This document shows, one piece after another, positions 1 through 5,822 of a stretch of 6,880 bases of DNA. The translations under genes were made by a program, and so were the position numbers. This DNA comes from Desulfovibrio sp. (GTDB lineage: Bacteria; Desulfobacterota; Desulfovibrionia; Desulfovibrionales; Desulfovibrionaceae), in NCBI GenBank assembly GCA_031282465.1, contig JAITDR010000151.1, forward strand, positions 1 through 6,880, read 5' to 3'. Positions within the stretch are counted from its first letter, which is position 1, and each line of letters begins with the position of its first letter. The notes beneath the pieces are model-generated. The model searched no databases, had not been told where the DNA came from, and was given only the letters and a program-made list of their open reading frames with translations.

Positions 1-66
1 GCTATGATGGCGGAGGCAGAATGCCTCAATGTCGATCATCGCAATGCTCAAACGCCGAATTACCGG

Positions 67-507
67 TTACAGCGGCGTTTTCTTTCCCTTCTGCATGTTC
101 TGAAAGGCGTCGTCCACCAGTTTGCCCAGCGCTTTGCACAGGTCCTCGTCGGCATTGATGAAGCGCAGCCCCATGAGCGAGCGTCCGCCCGCATCGCGCG
201 ACCAGGCCACATCGGCCACGGCCTGGAAAAACTGCTCGCTGTCGTTTTCGTAGACCTTGAAAAAAGCGCCGGAAAACTTGTTCAACAGAGGGATATGCAC
301 GTTGATGTGCAGGCGTGTACCCACGGGCAACGGGCGGACGGCTTCCACGCAGAGACCGCCCTTGCCTATATCCGTGCATTCGCCGTCTATGAGCGGGTCT
401 TTGGCTATGGGAAAGACCAGTTCGCGCGCCTGCACGCGATACGGGCGCGGCAGGCGGAGATAACGACGTTTGTTGTTGTCCGCGGGTTGTTCGAAAAGGA
501 ATTTCAC
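67..507 (-). CDS. PilZ-domain protein (putative cyclic di-GMP receptor)
   Basis: The 146-residue product is a single PilZ domain with a short C-terminal helical tail. PilZ domains usually bind cyclic di-GMP and pass the signal to motility, adhesion or secretion partners; this protein is probably cytoplasmic, as no signal peptide or membrane segment is seen. The N-terminal arginine motif is visible as RRYLR (R14 to R18). The second motif reads DIGKGG (D46 to G51), where the usual (D/N)xSxxG serine is replaced by glycine, so ligand binding is not certain. A later LMGLRFI strand also fits the PilZ barrel. The start chosen is GTG at 507, because AGGAG lies 8 bases upstream; a longer open frame reaching 603 has no such site and would add 32 low-complexity residues. 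It lies downstream of purL on the same strand but 261 bases away, so it is probably transcribed separately. The family call is confident; the target process is unknown. Confidence 0.85.
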   Translation of the reverse strand: MKFLFEQPADNNKRRYLRLPRPYRVQARELVFPIAKDPLIDGECTDIGKGGLCVEAVRPLPVGTRLHINVHIPLLNKFSGAFFKVYENDSEQFFQAVADVAWSRDAGGRSLMGLRFINADEDLCKALGKLVDDAFQNMQKGKKTPL

Positions 508-768
508 AATATATGCTCCTGGAAACGCTGATGCCTCCCCTGCGCCCTCGCCGGATGTTTCAGCGCGTTGCATGTGCGACGGTCCGGGCGGAACCCCGGT
601 CAACGGAGACGGGGCAAAGCCCCGAAAAGGGGGCAGGGGTCGGCCCGAGCAAACGTAGGGCCGAACGGTTCACCCGGCGGAGTTTGGGGCGGTGCCCCGA
701 TTCTTCTATAACCGGCTTTTCCCTTAATGCCAAGTCCCCGGCCGTTCCCTGCCCGCGCCCGCCGGCTT
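508..768. other. Intergenic region with clustered GC-rich inverted repeats
   Basis: No gene is supported between the end of purL and the start of the PilZ gene. The stretch holds at least four short perfect stem-loops: 584-588 with 595-599 (CCGGG/CCCGG), 610-615 with 619-624 (CGGGGC/GCCCCG, loop AAA), 640-646 with 658-664 (TCGGCCC/GGGCCGA), and 686-690 with 694-698 (GGGGC/GCCCC, loop GGT). In addition 619-623 (GCCCC) can pair with 630-634 (GGGGC), which competes with the second hairpin. None is followed by a clear T-run on the minus strand, so a standard intrinsic terminator for purL is not seen. It may be a repetitive extragenic element or a structured 3' end; this is inference. Confidence 0.45.
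516..520 (-). promoter_or_regulatory. Ribosome binding site of the PilZ gene
   Basis: Read on the minus strand the bases are AGGAG, followed by 8 bases and then GTG. This site decides the start: it supports the GTG at 507 over the upstream in-frame ATG codons. Confidence 0.75.
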
Positions 769-3700
769 TCACCAATCCAGGGTTGCCTTGAAAGCGCGGG
801 TCGCCTCTTCGGCTCCGACTTCCAGCACAACGGAACCGCCCGCGACGAGGGTCACGGCGTCGCCGGCCGTGACGACGCCGATGCGCGCGGCGTCGACGCC
901 GAGGCGGCATCCCGGCATTGTCGCACACAGTTCCTCAAAGTCTTTCGTCTTGTTTTCCGGCACGGTGAGCAACAGACGGCTTGCGGATTCGGAGTACAGC
1001 AGCGCGACGGTTTCCCGCACGGCGTCCGGTCCGCCTTCAGACACGGGCACGCGCGCAAGGTCCACATGCGCGCCCGTGCGGCCGCCTATGCACATCTCGG
1101 CCAAGGCGACGGCCAACCCCCCGTCGGACAGGTCGTGGCAGGCGTTCGGCAGCCTCGCGCGCACGGCTGCATGCACCAGCGCGTACCGCGCGCGGGCCGT
1201 CGCCGCATCCGGCAGAGGCGCTTCGCCGCCCGCAACGCCCAATTCCGATGCCGCCTCGGACCCGCCCGTCTCGGATCGGGTAAGCCCCAGAAGATAGATG
1301 ACGTCGCCCGCCCGTTTGCAGTCGCTGCTCACGGCCAGATTCACATCCGGCATATACCCGAGAACGGTAAACAACAGGGTGGGCGGAATGGAAATTTTCA
1401 CCCCGCCGCCCGTGTAGTCGTTCTTCATGGAATCCTTGCCCGAAATGCAGGGAACGTCGTAGGCCTCGCAGTAGTGCGCCAGCGCTTTGCACGTCTGCAC
1501 CAACTGCGCCAGTTTGTGCGGGCCGTCGGGATTTTTTTCCGATTCCACAGGGTCGCACCAGCAGAAATTATCGACGCCGACCATGCACTCCGGATCCGCT
1601 CCGACGGCGACGGCGTTGCGCACGGCTTCGTCGACGGCGCAGGCCGCCATCCTGTAGGCGTCGAAATCACTGAACTTCGGGCAGATACCGTGGGCAAGGA
1701 CGATGCCTTCTTCGCAGTCCAGCACGGGCCGCAGCACGGCCGCGTCCGAAGGCCCGTCGCGCCGCACGCCGGTCAGCGGTTTGATCACGCTCCCGCCCTT
1801 GACCTCGTGGTCGTACTGCCGGATCAGGTATTCCTTGCTGCAAATGTTCAGACGTCCGAGCATGGTCAACAGCAGTTCCCTGTGTGTGCAGCCGCGCCGG
1901 CGCAGGGCGTTTTCCAAGTTCGCAGGCGTTCCGCCCGCCGCCGGCCTGAGCGCGCCGGGGTCGAGACGGGCGCGCAGTTCCAGACGCGGCACGCCGTGGT
2001 GCATGAAATCCATGGGCAGATGGGCGACCGTCCGATCTTTCCAGGTGACGTGGAAGAAGCCGGAGTCCGTAAATTCACCCAAGGCGGCAGCCTCCACGTC
2101 CATTTCCGCAGCCGGCTTCAAAAATTGCTCCAGATGCCGGGGAGGCACGGCCAGGGTCATGCGTTCCTGGGCTTCGGAGAGCAGTATCTCCCAAGGCTTG
2201 AGGCCGTCGTACTTGAGGGGCGCTTTGGACAGGTCCAGGGCGCAGCCGCCCGTGTCCTCGGCCGTCTCGCCCACCGAGGAGGACAGCCCGCCCGCGCCGT
2301 TGTCCGTAATGGACGTGTACAGTCCGAGGTCGCGCGCCCGGATGATGAAGTCGTACAGCTTGCGCTGGGTGATGGGGTCGCCTATCTGGACGGCGGCGGC
2401 GGGTGACCCTTCGTGCAGTTCTTCGGAGGAAAAGGTTGCTCCGTGTATGCCGTCTTTGCCTATGCGGCCCCCGGCCATAACAACGACGTCGCCTTTGCCG
2501 GCCTTTTTGTAATGGCCGGGCCTGCCGTGCAGCACGGCGGGCAGGAGGCCGACGGTGCCGCAGAACACGAGGGGTTTGCCGAGATAGCGCTCGTCAAAAA
2601 CCATGGAGCCGTTGACCGTGGGGACGCCGCTCTTGTTGCCGCCGTCGCGCACCCCGTCGCCGACGCCTTCCATGATTCTGCGCGGGTGCAACAGCCGCGG
2701 CGGCAGTTCTCCCGTGTAAAACGGCGAAGCGAAACAGAACACGTCGGTGTTGCACACGAGTTCCGCCCCCATGCCCGTGCCCATCGGGTCGCGGTTCACG
2801 CCCACGATGCCGGTAAGCGCGCCGCCGTAAGGGTCCAGGGCGGAGGGGCTGTTGTGGGTTTCCACCTTGATGCAGACGTCGTAGTCCGCGTTGAAGGCCG
2901 CCACGCCCGCGTTGTCCGTAAAGACCGAGCGGCAGCGGTCTTTCTCTCCCGCCTTGCGGCGTATCCTGTCCGTGACGTCCATGATACAGGTTTTGTACAG
3001 GCCGTCGATAATTTCGACCCGGCCCGTCGCGGAATCTTCACAGCGGATGCGCGCGGAAAAAATTTTATGCTTGCAGTGTTCGGACCACGTTTGAGCCAAG
3101 ACTTCCATTTCCGCGTCGGTGGGGTTGCGGAGGAACTCAGGGGCAAGGCCCAAGGCGCGGCGCACGGCGATGCTTTCCGGGCGGAGGAAGTGGTCGCGTA
3201 CGGCGCGCATTTCCTCAAGGGAAAGCGCCCAGGTGTTGTCGCGGCTTGCGGCGGCCAGTTCTTCGTCGCTCATGGACGACAGGGGCACGGCGGCGACATC
3301 GCCGGCGGCAGGCAGGGCGACTTTGGCCGCGCGCGGGGCAAAGCCCGGTTCCCGCTGCCATTCTTCACCGCTTTTGATGCTGAAGCGATGGATGAGTTCG
3401 TTGACCAGGAGGCCGCGCGCCGCGCGTTCCACGTCTTCCCGGCTCAACGCGCCCTTCAGATGACGGCGCGTTGCCGTATAGACGGCGCAGGCCTCTTTAC
3501 GTACCGCGTCCAATCCCAGTACCAGAGCCAGGGTATCGCGGGCCGTGCGGCCTTCGTTGTCCGTGACGCCGGGATGAAACCCCGTTTCGATGATCCAGTC
3601 CGCGTCCGTGGGGAACGGTTCAAGGGACGCTTCCTGCACAATCGGGTCATGCAGCGCGGCCTTGTCCACTGCCGTTTGCAGTTCGCGGCGCTTCAGACCG

Positions 3701-3834
3701 TCCACGGTATAGGCCTTGGTAATGCGGGCGGAGTCGATGTCGAGGCCGAGGAAGGACTGGGCCTTGGCGGCGAAATCACGCCCCGGATAATCTTCCGGAC
3801 CGGCTTTAAGGCGAACTTCCACGGTTAACAGCAT
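769..3834 (-). CDS. purL: Phosphoribosylformylglycinamidine (FGAM) synthase, PurS-PurL type without glutaminase domain
   Basis: The 1021-residue protein catalyses the fourth step of de novo purine synthesis, FGAR + ATP + ammonia (from glutamine) to FGAM, in the cytosol. Near the N-terminus two PurS-like segments can be seen (about 3-75 and 80-155; the second has HPGVTDNEGRTARD). Then follow the linker and the AIR-synthase-like halves: SEHCKHKIF (about 251-259), KVETHNSPSALDPYGGA (about 323-339) with the GTGMGAE loop, GGRIGKDGIHGATF (about 455-468), ITDNGAGGLSSS (about 509-520), YDHEVKGGSVIKP (about 674-686) and CHDLSDGGLAVALAE (about 899-913). The protein ends in TLDW with no class I glutamine amidotransferase domain, so it is shorter than the roughly 1,300-residue enterobacterial enzyme and should need a separate PurQ. 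The start is ATG at 3834, with GGAG 7 bases upstream; the in-frame GTG at 3840 abuts that site too closely. No frameshift or missing motif was seen. Confidence 0.93.
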   Translation of the reverse strand: MLLTVEVRLKAGPEDYPGRDFAAKAQSFLGLDIDSARITKAYTVDGLKRRELQTAVDKAALHDPIVQEASLEPFPTDADWIIETGFHPGVTDNEGRTARDTLALVLGLDAVRKEACAVYTATRRHLKGALSREDVERAARGLLVNELIHRFSIKSGEEWQREPGFAPRAAKVALPAAGDVAAVPLSSMSDEELAAASRDNTWALSLEEMRAVRDHFLRPESIAVRRALGLAPEFLRNPTDAEMEVLAQTWSEHCKHKIFSARIRCEDSATGRVEIIDGLYKTCIMDVTDRIRRKAGEKDRCRSVFTDNAGVAAFNADYDVCIKVETHNSPSALDPYGGALTGIVGVNRDPMGTGMGAELVCNTDVFCFASPFYTGELPPRLLHPRRIMEGVGDGVRDGGNKSGVPTVNGSMVFDERYLGKPLVFCGTVGLLPAVLHGRPGHYKKAGKGDVVVMAGGRIGKDGIHGATFSSEELHEGSPAAAVQIGDPITQRKLYDFIIRARDLGLYTSITDNGAGGLSSSVGETAEDTGGCALDLSKAPLKYDGLKPWEILLSEAQERMTLAVPPRHLEQFLKPAAEMDVEAAALGEFTDSGFFHVTWKDRTVAHLPMDFMHHGVPRLELRARLDPGALRPAAGGTPANLENALRRRGCTHRELLLTMLGRLNICSKEYLIRQYDHEVKGGSVIKPLTGVRRDGPSDAAVLRPVLDCEEGIVLAHGICPKFSDFDAYRMAACAVDEAVRNAVAVGADPECMVGVDNFCWCDPVESEKNPDGPHKLAQLVQTCKALAHYCEAYDVPCISGKDSMKNDYTGGGVKISIPPTLLFTVLGYMPDVNLAVSSDCKRAGDVIYLLGLTRSETGGSEAASELGVAGGEAPLPDAATARARYALVHAAVRARLPNACHDLSDGGLAVALAEMCIGGRTGAHVDLARVPVSEGGPDAVRETVALLYSESASRLLLTVPENKTKDFEELCATMPGCRLGVDAARIGVVTAGDAVTLVAGGSVVLEVGAEEATRAFKATLDW

Positions 3835-3841
3835 TGACACT

Positions 3842-3845
3842 CTCC
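3842..3845 (-). promoter_or_regulatory. Ribosome binding site of purL
   Basis: On the minus strand the bases read GGAG within CCGGAGAG. It sits 7 bases before the ATG at 3834 but only 1 base before the GTG at 3840, so it supports the shorter start. Confidence 0.65.
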
Positions 3846-3916
3846 GGCGGAAAAAAGAAGGGGCGGGTTTTGCGGCAGCTCCCGGGAAGCGCTGTTGTGC
3901 AGCCTCTGCACGGGTT

Positions 3917-3945
3917 CAGATATGCCGAAAGCGCCGTTCTGTCCA
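3917..3945 (-). promoter_or_regulatory. Candidate sigma70-type promoter for purL
   Basis: On the minus strand TGGACA (3945-3940) and TATCTG (3922-3917) are separated by 17 bases. The -35 box differs from TTGACA at one base, while the -10 box keeps only the TAT start, so this is a moderate match. It would give a leader of about 75 bases, which contains a perfect 6-bp hairpin (GTGCAG/CTGCAC, 3897-3911). No purine riboswitch core was recognised in that leader. Confidence 0.35.
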
Positions 3946-3988
3946 CACCCGGCAGGCAGCGCGCATTGCCGTTCTCATGCGCGGCGGC

Positions 3989-4018
3989 TTGACAGGCGGG
4001 CGACGGCGCTGCTATGTG
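3989..4018 (+). promoter_or_regulatory. Sigma70-type promoter of the CAU tRNA gene
   Basis: A perfect TTGACA (3989-3994) is followed after 18 bases by TATGTG (4013-4018). Transcription would begin near 4025, leaving a leader of about 20 bases before the mature tRNA, which is typical for a tRNA gene. It faces away from purL, making 3835-4043 a divergent promoter region. Confidence 0.55.
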
Positions 4019-4043
4019 CATGACGAGCGTAAGTATCGTTGAG

Positions 4044-4119
4044 GGGCCTATAGCTCAGTTGGCAGAGCCTCCGGCTCATAACCGGACTGTCCGAGGTTCG
4101 AGTCCTCGTGGGCCCACCA
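4044..4119 (+). tRNA. tRNA with CAU anticodon (tRNA-Met family; possibly lysidine-type tRNA-Ile2)
   Basis: A complete 76-base cloverleaf with encoded CCA is visible. The acceptor stem is GGGCCTA (4044-4050) with TGGGCCC (4109-4115), including one G-U pair. The D stem is GCTC/GAGC, the anticodon stem is TCCGG/CCGGA around loop CTCATAA with anticodon CAT at 4077-4079, and the T arm is CGAGG-TTCGAGT-CCTCG. The first pair is G-C, so it is not an initiator tRNA, which has a mismatch there. Acceptor pairs C4-G69 and C5-G68 are features that E. coli TilS uses to pick tRNA-Ile2 over elongator tRNA-Met, so the isoleucine AUA tRNA is a real alternative. It is preceded by a good promoter. No clear terminator follows. 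Confidence 0.95.
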
Positions 4120-4290
4120 GAATATTCCTGCGCGGCGATCCCGGCATGCTCCGGCGAAGCCCCCCTCACAAGGTCCGACTCTTGCGGCCGGCCTGAATTT
4201 CTCTGCCGCCGGTGCCCCTTCCACGATAAAAGCTGTTTTTTCGGTAGTGCCGTTGCCGCAGGCAGGCATATTCCCCTGCGGGAGAACCTG

Positions 4291-4299
4291 TGCTATGGT
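4291..4299 (+). promoter_or_regulatory. Candidate extended -10 promoter element for fba
   Basis: TGC followed by TATGGT (4294-4299) fits an extended -10 element and resembles the -10 of the CAU tRNA promoter (both contain GCTATG). No good -35 lies 17 bases upstream (TTCCCC). A perfect inverted repeat, CCGCAGG (4256-4262) with CCTGCGG (4275-4281), lies just upstream and could be an operator or a hairpin. This is weak evidence only. Confidence 0.25.
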
Positions 4300-4338
4300 G
4301 ATGCAAGCTTTATTGTATCTCATCAACCGTAATCAGCC

Positions 4339-4347
4339 AGGAGGAGG
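4339..4347 (+). promoter_or_regulatory. Strong ribosome binding site of fba
   Basis: The bases AGGAGGAGG contain two overlapping full Shine-Dalgarno matches; the second ends 5 bases before the ATG at 4353. This suggests high translation, fitting a central glycolytic enzyme. Confidence 0.8.
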
Positions 4348-4352
4348 ACGTC

Positions 4353-5276
4353 ATGCCGCTGACCGGTCCCAAAAGCATGTTTGAGAAGGCGTACAAGGAA
4401 GGCTACGCCGTGGGCGCGTTCAACGTCAACAACATGGAAATCATCCAGGGGATCATGCAGGCCGGCGCCGAGGAAAAAGCGCCGCTTATCCTCCAGGTGT
4501 CCGCGGGCGCGCGCAAGTACGCGGGCCAGAATTACATAGTCAAGCTGGTGGAGGCGGCATTGTTGGAAACGGACCTCCCGGTGGTGCTGCACCTCGACCA
4601 CGGCCCGGATTTCGAGCTGTGCAAGGCATGCATAGACGGCGGGTTCACCTCGGTGATGATTGACGGCTCGCATTTATCCTTTGAAGAAAACATCGCCGTT
4701 ACCGCCAAGGTTGTCGCGTACGCCCACGACCGCAACGTGTGGGTTGAGGCCGAATTGGGGCGGATTGAAGGCGTGGAAGACGACGTTAAAGCGGAAAAGA
4801 GCGTGTATACCGACCCGGATCAGGCTGTGGAATTCGTCAAGCGCACGGGTTGCGACTCTTTGGCTGTTGCGGTCGGGACCAGCCACGGGGCCTACAAGTT
4901 CAAGGGCGACGCCAAGCTGGATTTCCCGCGCCTTGAAAAAATCAGCGAATTGTTGCCCGGTTATCCGCTGGTCTTGCACGGAGCGTCCAGCGTACCACAG
5001 GAATTTGTGGAAATGTGCAACAAGTACGGCGGGCGGGTAAGCGGCGCGCGCGGCGTGCCTGAAGACCTGTTGCGCAAAGCCGGAGCGCTCGGCGTGTGCA
5101 AGATCAATATAGACACGGACATCCGCCTGGCGATGACGGCGAGCATCAGGAAGTATTTTGAGGAAAATCCGGCGGACTTCGACCCGCGCGCATACTTGAA
5201 ACCTGCGCGGGAAGCGGTCAAAGGCATGGTGCGGCATAAAATCAAAAACGTGCTCGGCTGTTCAGGTAAGGCTTGA
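4353..5276 (+). CDS. fba: Class II fructose-bisphosphate aldolase
   Basis: The 307-residue protein is a zinc-dependent class II aldolase that interconverts fructose 1,6-bisphosphate with glyceraldehyde 3-phosphate and dihydroxyacetone phosphate in glycolysis and gluconeogenesis, in the cytosol. Family motifs are in order: GAFNVNN (21-27); HLDHG (80-84), giving the catalytic aspartate D82 and zinc ligand H83; AELG (133-136); GTSHGAYKF (175-183), with zinc ligand H178; LHGASS (208-213), with zinc ligand H209; and KINIDTD (250-256), the phosphate-binding and catalytic loop. The length matches the usual 280-340 residues and no key residue is missing. The start is fixed by AGGAGG 5 bases upstream. 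It stands alone between two tRNA genes on the same strand, with 233 bases before it and a large hairpin after it, so it is probably monocistronic. A tagatose-bisphosphate or other ketose-bisphosphate aldolase of the same superfamily cannot be fully excluded. Confidence 0.93.
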   Translation: MPLTGPKSMFEKAYKEGYAVGAFNVNNMEIIQGIMQAGAEEKAPLILQVSAGARKYAGQNYIVKLVEAALLETDLPVVLHLDHGPDFELCKACIDGGFTSVMIDGSHLSFEENIAVTAKVVAYAHDRNVWVEAELGRIEGVEDDVKAEKSVYTDPDQAVEFVKRTGCDSLAVAVGTSHGAYKFKGDAKLDFPRLEKISELLPGYPLVLHGASSVPQEFVEMCNKYGGRVSGARGVPEDLLRKAGALGVCKINIDTDIRLAMTASIRKYFEENPADFDPRAYLKPAREAVKGMVRHKIKNVLGCSGKA

Positions 5277-5291
5277 TACAGAAGATTTCCG

Positions 5292-5327
5292 CCGGTTGCG
5301 GCGGGAACGCGTTCCCGTCGCGGCCGG
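5292..5327 (+). terminator. Long hairpin after fba, possible terminator
   Basis: The 36 bases fold into one stem centred at 5309/5310, with a perfect core CGGGAACGCGTTCCCG (5302-5317) and outer arms that pair with three G-U wobbles. It lies 16 bases after the fba stop. It is followed by TAAAAAAA rather than a T-run, so it is not a textbook intrinsic terminator. A second small stem, CCGCG/CGCGG (5337-5350), is followed by TTGTTGTTT and may supply the release signal. Confidence 0.45.
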
Positions 5328-5336
5328 TAAAAAAAC

Positions 5337-5359
5337 CCGCGTGTTCGCGGTTGTTGTTT
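5337..5359 (+). terminator. Short hairpin with T-rich tail after fba
   Basis: CCGCG (5337-5341) and CGCGG (5346-5350) pair around the loop TGTT, and TTGTTGTTT follows at once. The stem is only 5 bp, so alone it is weak; together with the larger hairpin just upstream it is a plausible end for the fba transcript. Confidence 0.4.
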
Positions 5360-5430
5360 ACTATCCGAATAAGGGAACGGTTGCCGTAACGGCTTGCCTT
5401 CTCTGATGCCGTGCGTTATTCCCGTTCTGC

Positions 5431-5520
5431 GGAGAGGTGTCCGAGCGGCCGAAGGAGCACGACTGGAAATCGTGTATACGTGGAAGCGTATCCAGGGTTC
5501 AAATCCCTGCCTCTCCGCCA
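5431..5520 (+). tRNA. tRNA-Ser (GGA anticodon)
   Basis: A 90-base class II tRNA with encoded CCA. The acceptor stem is GGAGAGG (5431-5437) with CCTCTCC (5510-5516), and the discriminator base is G, as expected for serine. The D stem is TCC/GGA. The anticodon stem is CACGA/TCGTG around loop CTGGAAA, with GGA at 5465-5467, which reads UCC and UCU. The long variable arm has stem ATACG/CGTAT (5476-5480 with 5487-5491). The T arm is CAGGG-TTCAAAT-CCCTG. A weak promoter match, TTGCCT (5394-5399) with 17 bases to TATTCC (5417-5422), would start almost at the mature 5' end, so the true promoter is uncertain. Confidence 0.97.
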
Positions 5521-5526
5521 GATTTC

Positions 5527-5559
5527 AAGGGGTTACTGCAAAACAGCAACCTCTTTTTT
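5527..5559 (+). terminator. Intrinsic terminator of tRNA-Ser
   Basis: The arms AAGGGGTTACTG (5527-5538) and CAGCAACCTCTT (5544-5555) pair over 12 positions with one G-U and one A-C mismatch around the loop CAAAA. The run of six T bases at 5554-5559 overlaps the end of the stem and follows it. It starts 7 bases after the tRNA CCA end. Confidence 0.75.
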
Positions 5560-5822
5560 CATGGATGATGTGCCTGCATGTGTGATTTCAGGTGTGAGAG
5601 ACTCAAAAATTTCCGCCGCTCCCCGGTCCACCTCAAAGTCGTGCAGGTAAATTATCCTTTTTGCGTAAATTGGTCGCCTATACAGAACCTAAAATCCAGC
5701 CTATACGTGTGGAGACCCCCAACGGGCATCGGCGTAAACTCGACCTGGACCTGCGCGGCGAAGTACAAGAAAATATTGAAAATTTAAGGAGTTATTCCGC
5801 GACTGAATGCAGAAACGTCCGC
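5560..5822 (+). other. Stretch before the sensor gene with no firm gene; open in one frame
   Basis: Between the tRNA-Ser terminator and the sensor start I can assign no gene. The frame of the downstream sensor stays open from 5598 with no stop, and codons from about 5709 to 5759 have mostly G or C at the third position, like the real genes here. They read VETPNGHRRKLDLDLRG. Possible starts in that frame (TTG 5661, TTG 5670, GTG 5709) lack a ribosome binding site. AAGGAG at 5786-5791 looks like a good Shine-Dalgarno but has no start at the right distance in that frame. It may be leader sequence, an N-terminal extension, or a gene remnant. Confidence 0.3.

Noticed and set aside
1..39. Possible start of a next minus-strand gene (ATG at 39, reading MIDIEAFCLRHHS)
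   Set aside because: Only 13 codons are in the window, there is no clear Shine-Dalgarno, and nothing is recognisable, although the position just after the PilZ gene makes it possible.
4..531. Plus-strand open frame opposite the PilZ gene
   Set aside because: It is antisense to a recognisable PilZ domain that has its own ribosome binding site; no motif or ribosome binding site supports the plus-strand reading.
727..3828. Very long plus-strand open frames (727-2406 and 2413-3828) opposite purL
   Set aside because: They lie wholly antisense to a clear, full-length FGAM synthase. Their translations are rich in Arg, His, Ala and Gly with no recognisable domain, as expected for the complement of GC-rich codons.
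3835..3910. Purine or PRPP riboswitch in the purL leader
   Set aside because: The leader is short (about 75 bases if the promoter call is right) and has only one simple 6-bp hairpin; no conserved riboswitch core was recognised.
5578..5787. 69-codon plus-strand open frame after tRNA-Ser
   Set aside because: No ribosome binding site, no recognisable domain, and irregular codon use. The overlapping frame that continues into the sensor looks more protein-like.
5431..5822. Integrated element next to tRNA-Ser
   Set aside because: tRNA-Ser genes are common integration sites, but no integrase, no repeated copy of the tRNA 3' end and no mobile-type gene is seen downstream within the window.
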